DNA of 55,226 nucleotides from Chara braunii (lineage: Eukaryota > Streptophyta > Charophyceae > Charales > Characeae): NCBI GenBank assembly GCA_003427395.1, contig BFEA01000053.1, positions 2,223,027 to 2,278,252 of the forward strand, in the 5' to 3' direction. The position numbers and the translations under genes are program-made. Below the pieces are notes generated by a model. It ran no database searches and was not told the origin of the DNA. It saw only the letters and a list, made by a program, of their open reading frames with translations. Shown one piece after another: positions 32,740 through 43,080 of this stretch. The first letter of the stretch is position 1. The number at the start of each line of letters is the position of its first letter.

Positions 32740-34275
32740 TTAGCCAATACGAAAGCATTAGTGTGTCAGGACTACATAACAAATGTAGCCGTTGTTTCCT
32801 CCTATGGGGGAAGGCAGCGAAAAGATAACATGCTAGCTGCCGGAAGGTCATAACCTCCGTGTTATGTACCACTTTAGGGTTGCAAAGTTCTTGGTTGGAC
32901 AGAGGCAATCACAGTGGGAAATGTACTCACTTTAATACTTAGAGGGGCAGGCCCTCCGAATCATCTGTAAGGTAAGAAAATAAGTGTTATGAGAAACCTT
33001 CTTACTTACCGTCGGTAGTGCAAACCAGAGAGGCTTTTAAGGAACTGTTTCTCCTACTGGGAGATAGACCTATAGAATACTGCCTATGAAGCTGGACGGC
33101 GACTGTCAAAGCTAGGGAAGAAGGAATGGATAGGGCCATATGCGTGTTCCGATAAATTGACAAATGCATGAATTGATAAGAGAGAAACAGGGACGTAGAG
33201 GCCAAGGATCCAAAGAATAAAAGAATATAAAAATTAATAACATCAATTTATAGGAGTATCCTATAATAAATAATTAAGAATGACTTATTTTTAGAAAGAT
33301 AAGGTGATGTGGAAGCATATGTCAGGAACGAGGGATTTTTGACGAAACCTACTCTAACAATTTCGGATATCGGCTATGATAGTCAAAATCCTTTCTTGTT
33401 TAAGTCTGATCTGTGCATCACAAATTATCCGAAATCAGATAGGTGACAAGAACCGAATGGTTTCATACAAGACTTGTTCTGAAAGTAATACAACTTAAAG
33501 TTGATATCCCTTAGATTGCGGGGACCTAGTCATTTCTGGACACGTGTAAACGTATTGCTAGACCGCCTGAAAACCGTTAGTACTAAAGAAGACCCTCTCT
33601 CTAATGAAGGTGGAAGAGAATGAGTGGACAGATTTATACTCAACTGCAAATGGTTTTCAGGAAATCATCCCGAAGACAAGCAGGTCAAAAGTTGAGTCTG
33701 AAACATAGACCAACAACAGACTCTTTCATAATTGAAAACCGATTAACAGCTGAGCCTGTCAGTGTAGAGGGAGCTGACAAGCGACTACACTAAGTTTTCG
33801 ATTTGCATATGAGATCATAACAGACCACCGTCCACACTAGGAGAAGGAATCTGAGTGTCGTAATCTGCACTTGAAAGGAAGACTAACATCTTTGATAATA
33901 TTATATTCAGATTATTTGGGTGTCCTTGCGGTCGTTTCAGATGATGGATTGTAAACGGCAGGACAATGACCTGCATAGATGGAGTCCCCAAACGATTCGT
34001 CCTCTTTCCTGTGATGTCCAGATCATTAATGACCCAATCATCTATCTTACCATCCCTGTCTTACAACTGTCCCTGCCTCTGGGTACCTTCCTAAAGAAGG
34101 TGCATGCTGCCCCCAACCATAACTGAAGACATCAACGACAAGCTCTGGAGCCGTGAAGCTGTATATTCCGAAGTTCAAACGAGGGAGAAGGCTTGCAATT
34201 ACATCAGCAAATCTCAGCAAGCTAACAACTTTGAGCTCAGTAACAGATGGAGTGAATAAAAGGCTTTCTCACGGG
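32740..34275. other. No gene recognised
   Basis: AT-rich sequence without recognisable protein domains. Because a polypurine tract and LTR follow at 34283, part of it may be the eroded body of another element. I could not match it to gag or pol. Confidence 0.4.
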
Positions 34276-34282
34276 ACTTTCG

Positions 34283-34300
34283 AAGCTAAGGGAGAAGGTA
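34283..34300 (+). other. Polypurine tract
   Basis: The bases 'cgaagctaagggagaaggta' precede TGCGAGG at 34301. This is the same arrangement and nearly the same sequence as the tract beside the 3' LTR at 26259. Confidence 0.7.
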
Positions 34301-35465
34301 TGCGAGGATTTAGTTCCTCGGCAGTGTCTGAAAGTGCCGCGCCCGCCCTAAGTGAAGGCGGGCCTGCAAATATGTGCCAATGCCTGTTTATAGGGCTATG
34401 AGACCAGACTGAGGGGCCCCAGCAGAGCCTGTTGTAAACCCCATGTGGGCATGGATTTTCGACGAGGCCTTGTTACGAGTTGGCTCCTTGGCATGCCCTG
34501 TAGGGCCCTATCAGCAAACATGAGCCCGCCCTAAGTGAAGGCGGGCCACCTGAATTTCAATATGGCCTGAGTTCGTCAATTTTGGCTAGTTTGGTGGGTG
34601 CCAGACAGTTGCCATGTGCCAGTTGGTTACATCCTCCACACTCATGAGAATCAGAAATAATTCTTGAGCCTTCTAGGCTTTTCCAGCAGCACAGGCGAAG
34701 CAGGGAGAACCTCACGTTTACTCCTGGGTGGTTGGGCAAGCTCAACCAATTCGGTCCCAGGCCACTGTCTGAATGGGCCTGGGCGCAGACACTTTTGGCC
34801 CGATTGGAAGCTACTGGAAATACACGAGGCCCAGCCAGGGAGCAGACTGGGCGAGCACTTTCCATATGGAAAGAGCTTGCCCCTGGTGGAGACATTCGGG
34901 CACTAGGCAGTACATGCGGCAGCACTGCTCGAGCAGGCGCTCACGGGCTGTGCGCAGTGCAGTAGCGCTAGTTGCCAGGCAGTGTGCTGCTGAGGGCAGC
35001 GCCATAGCCAGCCCTACATAGCCAGGGCTTGGCTTGGACAGCCAGTGGAGGTGGTGGTGGTCTTCGTGCATGAGGGAGAAGACGTGGGAGGAAAACAAGG
35101 ACAGGGAGGCAGGAGAGATGAGGATGATGATGTGAGGGCTCATACCTGGTATTGGCGATGGTCTGCATCTTCAAGTACTTCAGTGGCTGCTGACGTCAAC
35201 AGTTGCATTGTCAATTCGTAGGCAGGAAGTAGCTGTGTAGTGAGTAGTCTGGGCGCTGAGTGCCAAGTAGGGAGAGAGGGCCTGGATACGTATGTTGGTG
35301 GGGACGAGAGTAAAGCTCTCATTGACATTCCGTTTCAGTGTTTCGATTCCCCATTGGTGTAATATTGGTGCAATGCTGCTTTCTGGACACTGTGGGACTT
35401 TCTTGCTTTCAATGTGATTGTGCTATCTGGTTTCTGTCATCTCGCTATCTCTCATTTTCCTTGCA
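34301..35465 (+). mobile_element. LTR-A family copy, 3' LTR type
   Basis: It is 1,165 bp from TGCGAGGATTTAG to TTCCTTGCA. It carries two perfect GCCCGCC-ctaagtgaa-GGCGGGC hairpins (34341-34363 and 34524-34546) and the 'ccagttggttaca' and 'gggcgctgagtgcc' family landmarks. The polypurine tract upstream makes it the 3' LTR of a lost plus-strand element. Confidence 0.8.
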
Positions 35466-35530
35466 GGTGCTTCCATAGCCCACACCCAAACCTGTCCTGT
35501 CCGGTCTGTAGGGGTGACCACTCGCCATAG

Positions 35531-35561
<31 letters not shown>

Positions 35562-36241
35562 GGGTGAAAACTGCTTCAATGGTGAATATTTAGAAATCTG
35601 TGAAACTTGTCATACACCCTTCCCCTGCTTTTTGCATGTCATACTCTTATCCTGCCCTCCAGATATTTCTTTCCTTCCCGTTGCCCCTACCTTCCCTGGC
35701 CCATACTCCTAGAGAACTCCTATCCCTTACCCTCCACCCTCCCCTCCACTCCCTTTGTACTACTAACAAATACATACAAACGAGCATCATTAAGAGAAGA
35801 GACGATATGAAGATCAGAAATGAAATGAACGGAAGTATGAAGATGAAGGACGGACACAAAGACTGTATAAGCTGAAGATCTGAAGTGAAATGAACAGGAG
35901 TATGAAGCTCTGAAGATATGCACAGGAGCATACCTTCCCTTTTACTCTGCCTTCTGAAGTAACGTGCAAGTGGGCCGTGAAGGCACACGGGGATGTGGGC
36001 AGCTGCCGCTCAACCACAATCAACGTGGGCAGCCTTGTGCGTAAGAGGCACAGTAAAAGGGGAGCTTCTAGAACAATGACAGGGGTACCCCAAGGACAAC
36101 CAAAAAACTGTCTAATTATGAAATTGCTTTAATATGTTGGACATCTCAAATGCTCTCGTTGTCTGCAATAGGACAAAGACTGATTTGATTCTGAATCTAT
36201 TCACCTGGGTGGAATTGGGGCTGTTGTGGGGAAAATCTAAA

Positions 36242-36280
<39 letters not shown>

Positions 36281-36839
36281 TGGTGACGTTGAATTCCAGT
36301 GCTAAGCCTGCCACCACACAACACTTGTGACTTCAGGAACACACTGCTTTATCGTCATTTTTTTATGATGTCCTCTTCCACCTGTGGTTTATATTTTCAC
36401 TGCCTTCCCAATCAATTCCCAATCAAAGGTGCAAACATATCCCTACTGACGTACATGTAACCTTGGTTGAACTGCACAAAGCTCGTTGTGAGAAGGCATG
36501 ACGTCGTCCATTTTCTGTATTCAATCCGGTTTGTGCAAATGAAGCGTAGCTGGGATTTATTTTGGGACTACCATTCTTAACGACCGTCTCCTAAATGGTA
36601 ATCCCACACTGAATACGCTGGCTCACCCCGTCTCCTTTTTTCTTCCTCAACTTGCATGTCCTCTTCTCCCTGCCCCAATTTGCATGTCCTTTCGGCTTGC
36701 CACTATCCTCATTGAACATCTTCATCTATCACCCAGTAAATTGGTGCTGCTATACTCACTGTTCTGTCTTCATAAAAGACCCCCCTTCCACTAATGTGGG
36801 GGTTTTCACGCTGGCACTTGTTTGATTCTCTTGCCTCAG
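35466..36839. other. No gene; end of intron 2
   Basis: It contains a T27 run (35535-35561), two similar 'gaagtgaaatgaac(a/g)g(a/g)agtatgaag' phrases near 35820-35910, and a (CA)n(GA)n microsatellite (36241-36280). It ends in the pyrimidine-rich acceptor of exon 3. Confidence 0.6.
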
Positions 36840-36884
36840 GTGACAGAAGAGCAGCTGGCATCCCTCTTCATCTCATGTGGACAG
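36840..36884 (+). CDS. CID: Exon 3: 45-nt RRM1 micro-exon
   Basis: It encodes 15 residues, VTEEQLASLFISCGQ, in phase 0. It follows cctcAG and precedes GTCAGG. This is alpha-helix 1 of RRM1 and directly continues the VYVSDIDQQ of exon 2, as in plant CID8-13 proteins where DIDQQVTEEQLA is contiguous. A donor three codons earlier or one codon later is possible (GTTTGT at 36891), but the family reads GQV here. The next expected exon (VDCR..., RNP1) was not found in the window. Confidence 0.82.
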
Positions 36885-37422
36885 GTCAGGTTTGTCTTCT
36901 TTATTGCAAGGTTGTGTGTTTATTTAACTAGCTTGCGTTTCTTGTGTTGTGTGTGTTCCGTTTGTGGAATCATTGATGCACAGTTGTTGGTACTATGTTG
37001 GCCACTGTCATTCTATCCGGTCGTGAGATTGTTGTTTATGATTCTGAGTGTCATATTGTCTGCAACTGGGAAGGTTTATTATGTGTGGAACAGTAGTGTT
37101 AGCAATCTGTGGCATATAGGGAGTGCAGGGTGCATAGACATCATAATTACTCTTCAAACCTTTTTGAAATGATTGTCATTATTTTGGCTGCATAGGCATG
37201 GGGCCGCATGGTGAATACTCTTCAAACCTTTTTAAAATGATTGTCATTATTTTGCCTGCTGATGGTGGAAATAGAGAACTTTAGCCAGTTCACGTCAATC
37301 TGAGCTGTCACAGAGGGAAGGGGCGGGTGGGGAACAAATGAGGGAGGACCACATGATGATTTCAATACATACATATTGCGGGGGTTGCCTCAGGTATCAC
37401 AATTTGCTAAAATCAGGGCAAT
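36885..37422 (+). other. Start of intron 3; short direct repeat
   Basis: A roughly 42-bp phrase (ctcttcaaacctttttgaaa...) occurs at about 37150 and again at 37219. No gene is seen. Confidence 0.55.
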
Positions 37423-38556
37423 TGAAACAGTTTTCACCCATCCCAGGGCTCGATCCCTATATCTTTCCCTTGCCATGTACAGTACCTGTTTGACCCTGTG
37501 TGTTTGAACCCCCGACCTACCTCTGAAAAGTCGTCGTATGTTCGACTGTTGTACATAGCTCGGTCGCGAGGGTTTGACCTGTAGACCTTAGCCTTAGCAG
37601 TCGTAGGCTTAGTATAGGTCGTAGCTGTTAGTCTTATAAGTCAAATCTAGGACCTTCTAGACTGGTCTACACTGACTCCTTGTAGGTCAGTCCGTAGGTG
37701 AGTCAGCAAAGGGCACCCCAGTGCTACCTCGTCTAGTTAGCGGTACCCAGTCCCAGTCACACTTTGTCTAGTCAGCAAGTACCATGTGGGGCTGTGTACA
37801 CCCCGGACCCAGGGTCAATGACCAGAACAACGACGATCCGAAGTATAAACAAAGAGGCTGTGTCAAGTCTTTCACTCATCCTGCCTGGGAGCCGTGCGGA
37901 AGCTCTGCCGGAGCGTCTTGTGCATCAAAGGTCTGCAGGTGCCCGAGGAAGAAGAGGGCTAAGAGGAGGAAGAAGCGGCCATGGCCGCGAGTTAGTAGGA
38001 GAGAGACGGCTGCCACGCAGGTTAATGGTAGGGGTCGTGTGCCGTGTGTACACATTGGGCCCAGGCTCAAAGGCCAGACCAACGATGATCTGAAATATAA
38101 ACAAAGAGGCTATAAGTCATTCATTCATTCTGCCTGGGAGGCGTGGAGCGTATTGTGCATCGAAGGTCTGCAGGTGCCCGAGGAAGAAAGGGCTAAGAGG
38201 AGGAAGAAGCGGCCATAGCCGCGAGTTAGTAGGAGAGAGACGGCAGCCATGGCTGCCTTGTAGGTTAGTGGTAGGAGTTGTTGTGTGTGTGTTTGCATGT
38301 GGGACATTCAGGGTGATCCTAGTTAGCTAGTGAGTGTGTGTGTGTGTGTGCGTGAACAAGTTCCTGGTGGATACAGTTCATCGGGTGGGAATCTTTGCGG
38401 GCGCTGGGCGCCATAGCCATTCGAGAGAAGTTTGAATTTGAAGTGTGTTCCTGGTCACGTTCTCATCTCTGAGCTTTGTGTGGGTGCACAGCGCCAGGCC
38501 AAGTCATCATTTGTTTGCATGCTTGCTGAAGTAAGAAGAACAGAATCTGATTGCCC
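37423..38556 (+). repeat. LTR-E, 5' LTR with internal duplication
   Basis: The left end is TG at 37423; the right end directly precedes the PBS (the CA terminus is not clear). It includes a tandem duplication (about 37796-38047 and 38048-38283) and a GGGCGCTGGGCGCC palindrome at about 38399-38412. Confidence 0.65.
37844..38101 (+). promoter_or_regulatory. Two TATA boxes 252 bp apart
   Basis: TATAAAcaaagaggc occurs at 37844-37849 and again at 38096-38101, one in each copy of the LTR-E duplication. They are the likely core promoters. Confidence 0.6.
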
Positions 38557-38571
38557 TGGTATCAGAGCTGG
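38557..38571 (+). other. Primer binding site, tRNA-iMet
   Basis: TGGTATCAGAGCTGG contains the complete 12-base sequence complementary to the 3' end of plant initiator tRNA-Met, the usual PBS of plant Gypsy and Copia elements. Confidence 0.85.
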
Positions 38572-38940
38572 TTCCCGTTGCCCCGCTGCGTTGTGTTTCC
38601 TACACGTGCCTGTTATTCTCCGCTCGCGCCTGTTTTCTTGTGCGCCACTTTGTTGAACGCCAATCGATTGGGCTCGCTCGCTGTTACCACGCGAGCCGCT
38701 GCCCATCGTGCGTGCTCTCTCCGGCCTGTGTGTATTGTCATTGCCGTGCACGAGCTGTTGCTTTTCGCGCGCCCTTGGATGCGCATGCCTGTTCGTTGCT
38801 GCACGCGCCATTGGTAGAGATCGCACGCGCTGTGAAAGAAGGAAATGGTCATCGGTGAAGAAGACTGCCGCGAAGAAGAAGATCATTGTGCGAGTAGGGG
38901 GAGATAGAGGAGAGGAAGACGGCGATGAAAGAGGAAGAGA

Positions 38941-38952
38941 GTGAGGGGGGGG

Positions 38953-39000
<48 letters not shown>
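38941..39000 (+). repeat. G run and (GA)n microsatellite
   Basis: A G9-10 run followed by about 22 GA dinucleotides lies in the untranslated leader between the PBS and gag. Long Ser/Leu frames on the minus strand come from it. Confidence 0.95.
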
Positions 39001-39002
<2 letters not shown>

Positions 39003-39194
39003 AAACTGGATGCGCGAGGGAAGAAGACGAAGTGGTGGCCATAGCCGTCGAGCTCGGACATGAGGAGGAAGGAGACAAAAAGTGAAAAAGAAAGAGAAGG
39101 AAGCCATAGCCAAGGTGGGGCGAGGAAGAAAACGAAGGAGAGAAGAAGAGGTTGATGAAGGAGAAGGCTGGTGTCCATATCCAGGTGGTCAAAG

Positions 39195-39250
39195 GGTTGA
39201 CCAAAGAAAGTTGGTTGACATTGACCGACGTTGACTTGGAGCGTTGACCA
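39195..39250 (+). promoter_or_regulatory. Cluster of TTGAC W-box cores
   Basis: TTGAC occurs at 39197, 39215, 39221, 39231 and 39244, three of them as TTGACC, and one inverse copy (GGTCAA) lies at 39187. TTGAC[CT] is the WRKY-factor W box. Function is inference. Confidence 0.4.
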
Positions 39251-39706
39251 AGCTGGAGCACGGTATAATCTCTTTGAGCCTTGGCCTATCCCCCTTGCCC
39301 TGTGGATGTGCACATAACCATGGTACTTGCAAAGTGTCTGTTTGTCTCTTTTTTTTGCATCAAGTCATTTCTGTCCATGTGATAGACTGTATGTATGAGG
39401 TCATTAATTTGTAGTGACCGAACCTACACCGGACTTAGTAGGGCTTTAGCTACATTTGACGACTGATGACCTGGGGACAAGACCCCCAAGGACCAGTACA
39501 GACCGGCAGGTTGCTAAGTGTGGGGTGGTAGGACTGAACTTTGAGCTGTAGGTTGCACATCCCGCTGTCCTATTTGTGATGCTAAATAATTCCTGAGGAG
39601 CTTGGGGGATCTCCTTACATGCCTCATGATCAGCGGTAGAGTCCTGTAGTGATAGCCTTAGCAGTAGTGTAGTGTAGAGTCAGTGGTTGGGACTCTTTAG
39701 TCAATC

Positions 39707-40117
39707 GTGCATCTGTCACCCTGGATGACACCATGTTCGCATTGCTCCCGGGCTTCTCTTTATGGGGAGCCATGTACCATCTCTTCTTTCCTTTTGGGAT
39801 TCTGCCGCACAGTGAGTTTGGCCACTACTACTAGGTCAGGGCGCCAGGCCACCCCATACACTGCTGAGCAGGAGGAGAGAGCTGCAGCCATACTGAGGGA
39901 ACAGGAGGAGAAGAAGGAGAAGGCCTTGCAGAAGGTGGCCAAGAAGTTGGCTTTGTTGTCGAAGCAGGCGGCGAGAAAGAGGGAATTGGAAGAGGAGATG
40001 AAGCGGCTGCTGGAGGAGCAAGAGGAGAAACTTGCAGCAGTTCAGGAAGAAGAAGAAGAAGAACAAGAACAAGAACAAGAAGAAAAAGAAGAAAAAGAAG
40101 AGGGAGGGGTTACATAA
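39707..40117 (+). CDS. Gag N-terminal coiled-coil region
   Basis: The credible part begins near residue 40 (TTRSGRQATPYTAEQEERAA) and runs as a Glu/Lys/Arg-rich coiled coil (REQEEKKEKALQKVAKKLALL ...) into a Glu/Gln-only tail and a stop. It occupies the gag start position after the PBS and leader. The Glu tail may be a repeat expansion. A separate Gag segment continues at 40663. Confidence 0.6.
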   Translation: MHLSPWMTPCSHCSRASLYGEPCTISSFLLGFCRTVSLATTTRSGRQATPYTAEQEERAAAILREQEEKKEKALQKVAKKLALLSKQAARKRELEEEMKRLLEEQEEKLAAVQEEEEEEQEQEQEEKEEKEEGGVT

Positions 40118-40194
40118 GAAAGACGAGAACTAGTGGCACCTCAATAGAGAAGGAAGAAGTGGGCAAGATGATTGGGGAATGGGCTTCCAAGTTG

Positions 40195-40640
40195 GAGATA
40201 AGGGAAGGCCAGGAGGTGAAGTTGTTGGAATGGAAGTTGCGTCTTGCGAGGGAGAAGAAAAGGAGATTGCAAGCGGCTGAGAAGGCAGAGAAGGAATTAA
40301 GGGCTGCAGAAGAGAGTTTGGGTAAGCTGCCTTAGGGGGCAGATGAAGTTGTTGGAATGGAAGTTGCGTCTTGTGAGGGAGAAGAAAAGGAGATTGCAAG
40401 CAAGTGAGAAGGCAAAGAAGGAATTAAGGGCTGCAGAAGAGAGTTTGGGTAAGCTGCCTTAGGGGGCAGATGTTAATCAAAGATTAGACACTCTAACCCC
40501 TGTCTCTTATACACATCTAGATGTGTATAAGAGACAGGAGGAAGGGGCTAGAACAGGAGAAGATGTAAGGTAGAGAAGGAATTAAGGGCTGCAGAAGAGA
40601 GTTTGGGTAAGCTGCCTTAGGGGGCAGATGTTAATCAAAG
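40195..40640 (+). repeat. Repeated gag coiled-coil segment, about 120 bp, with adapter
   Basis: A block 'gttgttggaatggaagttgcgtcttg ... gggtaagctgccttagggggcaga' occurs at about 40218-40345 and 40346-40470. Its latter half, with 'tgttaatcaaagattagacactctaaccc', occurs again at 40574-40657 after the adapter. The third copy is probably an assembly artefact. Confidence 0.7.
40500..40537. other. Nextera mate-pair junction adapter (artefact)
   Basis: CTGTCTCTTATACACATCT (40500-40518) is followed immediately by its exact reverse complement (40519-40537). This is the Tn5 mosaic-end pair used as the circularisation junction in Nextera mate-pair libraries. It is not genomic. Sequence on either side was joined artificially or comes from the two ends of one circularised fragment. 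Confidence 0.97.
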
Positions 40641-40662
40641 ATTAGACACTCTAACCCAGACC

Positions 40663-40956
40663 ATGATTGTTGTGCTGGAGGCTCAGCAAGATCAGGTCAA
40701 GCACCTCAAGGGACATGATTTAGCCATCGAGTCCATCTGGTTAGGCTTCAAAGACTTTGCGCAGAAGATAATGACGCACATGAGCACAAAGTTGCATACC
40801 ATAATGGAAGGGACACAACAATACTGCGCTGGTGCCGCAGAAGGCACCAAGATCGCTATTCCCAAGGAGGAAGAGCAGCGCCCACGTCCCGAACGTGTAA
40901 AGGTTAGATTTCCTGAGCTCTTTAGTGGAAAGAACGGGGAGGATTTCGATAACTAG
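40663..40956 (+). CDS. Gag middle region
   Basis: This frame has 97 residues. Helical QQDQVKHLKGHDLAIESIWLG is followed by the linker PKEEEQRPRPERVKVRFPELF, then SGKNGEDFDN and a stop where the family has Trp (TAG). This is the usual entry to the capsid core (FSGKNGEDFDNW). The capsid follows with stops to about 41180. Confidence 0.65.
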   Translation: MIVVLEAQQDQVKHLKGHDLAIESIWLGFKDFAQKIMTHMSTKLHTIMEGTQQYCAGAAEGTKIAIPKEEEQRPRPERVKVRFPELFSGKNGEDFDN

Positions 40957-41510
40957 GAGGTTAACGTTAAGTCCTACGTGCACCTGTAGGATATCCCGCA
41001 CGATGGCCAAGTCCTTATAGCTTTCCAGGCACTGAAAGATGAAGCGACCTGCATTGCCATATCATTTGTGCACGCTGCTCATTGTGATAACGATATGGTT
41101 GCCTATTCTGCAGTAGCCCATCGGAGTGACTTCTTTGCCCCTATTAAGGAAACCTTTGTAGACGTCACTAAGACTTAAGGCGTATGACAAACTGCAAACC
41201 ATCCACACACGGTAGTGGAGGAGCGCCTATTCTTAAGGCTGCAATGGATGAATTGATTACTGTGCTTAACCATGGGTCACAACTTGTCCAGTTGTTCTAC
41301 CGTGGGATGCCCGAGCAGTGGCAAGGGAACTTCTTTGAGAAGAAACAACAACCCGACATGGCATATGATCAGTTGAGTAGGGATGTTGTTGCTTTCGCTG
41401 CCCATTCCATGCCAGTTACCACTTCTTGGCGTAAGGATCTTGATAAGGGGAAAAAGTGGAAAGGCCGCACCATCTCAGGTTAGGTTAAGGCCAAGGATCA
41501 TCTCATACTG
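40957..41510 (+). pseudogene. Gag capsid, broken
   Basis: Frames give VNVKSYVHL, then GQVLIAFQALKDEATCIA, then DFFAPIKETFVDVTK, followed after a shift by KAAMDELITVLNHG and FYRGMPEQWQGNFFEK. This is a Gypsy capsid order. Stops and at least two frameshifts interrupt it. Confidence 0.6.
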
Positions 41511-41513
41511 ACC

Positions 41514-41780
41514 ATGGAAGGGGGAGGTGCAAAGGATGTCCTCCTTAGCGATATAGAGTGGGGTCTCGATGATACAGACAATAGTGCACATCAGGGCGGT
41601 ACCTACGCTGTTGTCGTGGCCGGAGGGAGGTCTCGAGGAGGTGGAAGAGGCCAAGGCCAAGGTGGTCAGGCCTCTGGTGGTCGAGGACAGGGGGTCGGCG
41701 GCAGAGGAAACCGCCAAGTAGGAGGCACGGATCAAGGTACCCCGTCAAACCGTCCTCGCTATGAGCGATCACGTCCCTGA
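41514..41780 (+). CDS. Gag RGG-like nucleic-acid-binding tail
   Basis: This frame has 88 residues. An acidic start is followed by GGRSRGGGRGQGQGGQASGG and further GRG repeats, typical of an RNA-binding tail before the zinc knuckle. It ends before the knuckle at 41866. Confidence 0.6.
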   Translation: MEGGGAKDVLLSDIEWGLDDTDNSAHQGGTYAVVVAGGRSRGGGRGQGQGGQASGGRGQGVGGRGNRQVGGTDQGTPSNRPRYERSRP

Positions 41781-41859
41781 GGGGGTGGTTGGCATTGTTG
41801 GCTTGAGGGATGGCCCTGGGAAACATTGGGCATCAGACAAATCAATTGGCAGAACAGGA

Positions 41860-41970
41860 TAAACATATTCCAAGGCGTGTTCTGCGGTGACCCCGGACAT
41901 ACTATCAAATTTTGCCCGAAGTATAGAGGTGGCCGACGAGCTGCTTTTGAGGCAGCAAAAGGCAACTGTC
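41860..41970 (+). pseudogene. Gag zinc knuckle with first Cys lost
   Basis: The translation contains GVFCGDPGHTIKFCPKY. The last three ligands of CX2CX4HX4C (C, H, C) are present, but the first Cys position is Gly, so zinc binding would fail. Confidence 0.6.
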
Positions 41971-42089
41971 GGTAGGGGTCAGTTTTCCACAGACTACTCG
42001 TGTTAGAGTCTCTCTAGGCGCTTCCCTCACAGGTCTGGCAGAAGAATTGAAGGAGGGGATGTCGGCCTGGGCCAAGATGAAGAAAGAAG

Positions 42090-42440
42090 GTAAAGGACAT
42101 CTACTGATAGCACATGGAGGAGTCTTTAGAGCAAGAGTAGAGGCTCTTATAGATAGTGGGCCCACGCATAGCTATATGAGTCGTAAAGCACTAAGAAGTT
42201 GAAGCTTGGCCTGGAGGTCCAAAAGCTAGAAAAACCTGTAGTAATTATCCTCGTTGATAATCGCACAATGCGAATTGAGGATTACGTCTGGGGAGTGTCC
42301 GCCTGGAGGCAGATGGGAAAGTAGAGAGAGTTCTCCATTCCTTGACTCTCCTCGTTGAAGTTGATCTTCAGTTTGATATGGTGTTAGGAATGGATTGGGG
42401 AGAGGCAGCAGGAGGCACACTTGCGAGAGCACGAGTGTAG
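42090..42440 (+). pseudogene. Aspartic protease, broken
   Basis: The frame around 42146 reads LIDSGPTHSYMSRKAL. The catalytic D-S-G (42152-42160) is intact. Later, 'LQFDMVLGMDWGEAAGG' gives the second protease landmark, in another frame. Multiple stops separate them. Confidence 0.65.
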
Positions 42441-42574
42441 GCTTCCTAGTCCTTCAGGTGATGTTAAGACAACCCGCCTGTTTCATTGTCAGGAGTAGAC
42501 AATGCTTTGGCACATTGTTGTCTCAACGCTCCTGCGTTCGTGCGATTGGTTAAAAAGGAGCAACTAGAAGATCA

Positions 42575-42906
42575 GGTTTGTGTAGCCTACGTGAGGCCTG
42601 TACTGAGCTTAAAAAAAAGAAACCAGTCAACCCCACTATTGCCAAGTTGCTGAAAATGTACGCAGACTTGTTAGAAGCTCCTTCAACAGTAGTTCCGCGC
42701 CCAGTCCAGCATCGCATTGAGATAGAGCCCGGCAGTAGAACTCCGAAGGAGCAGTCCATAGGATGTCTTCTAGAGAGTTAAGAGGAGCGGCGCAAGCAGT
42801 TAGAGGAGCTCCTCGAGAAGGGTTGGATTAGGCCAAGTTCATCTCCATTTAGAGCACCTGTTCTATTTGTCACTAAGAAATAGGAAAAATTGAGAATGCG
42901 CATTAA
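42575..42906 (+). pseudogene. Reverse transcriptase N-terminus, interrupted
   Basis: It reads NPTIAKLLKMYADLLEAPS, then VQHRIEIEPGSRTPKEQS, a stop, then [17 protein letters not shown] and APVLFVTKK. This matches the RT start of the composite element. It ends near 42906, where unrelated sequence begins. Confidence 0.7.
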
Positions 42907-43080
42907 ACCACCAGTGCCTCGCGGATCTGAAGGACCGTGGCTCAGCCTACCGGTAACCCGAGCCTAGTTGAGCCTAGAGCTACTGGTAGGTAGGCGAGAA
43001 AAAAAAAAAAAGAAAAAAAAAAAGACAAAACCGACAACTCCCGAAACAAAAAAACAAGAAATCGGAAAACAAAGAAAGCC

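Larger units (their letters stand above)
11843..36839 (+). other. Intron 2: 25-kb retrotransposon-filled intron
   Basis: The interval is bounded by GTGAGG (11843) and a pyrimidine-rich acceptor ttctcttgcctcAG (36839). It holds a solo LTR, a decayed minus-strand Gypsy relic with its own LTR insertion, a truncated LTR/integrase fragment, an LTR with a gag-like remnant, a composite minus-strand Gypsy element and a further LTR. The size follows from matching the protein across the two exons, so it depends on the scaffold being correctly ordered. Confidence 0.7.

Noticed and set aside
36840-37172. 116-residue continuous frame over exon 3
   Set aside because: Only the first 15 codons after the acceptor match the RRM. 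The rest is Val/Leu/Cys-rich intron sequence after a GT donor.
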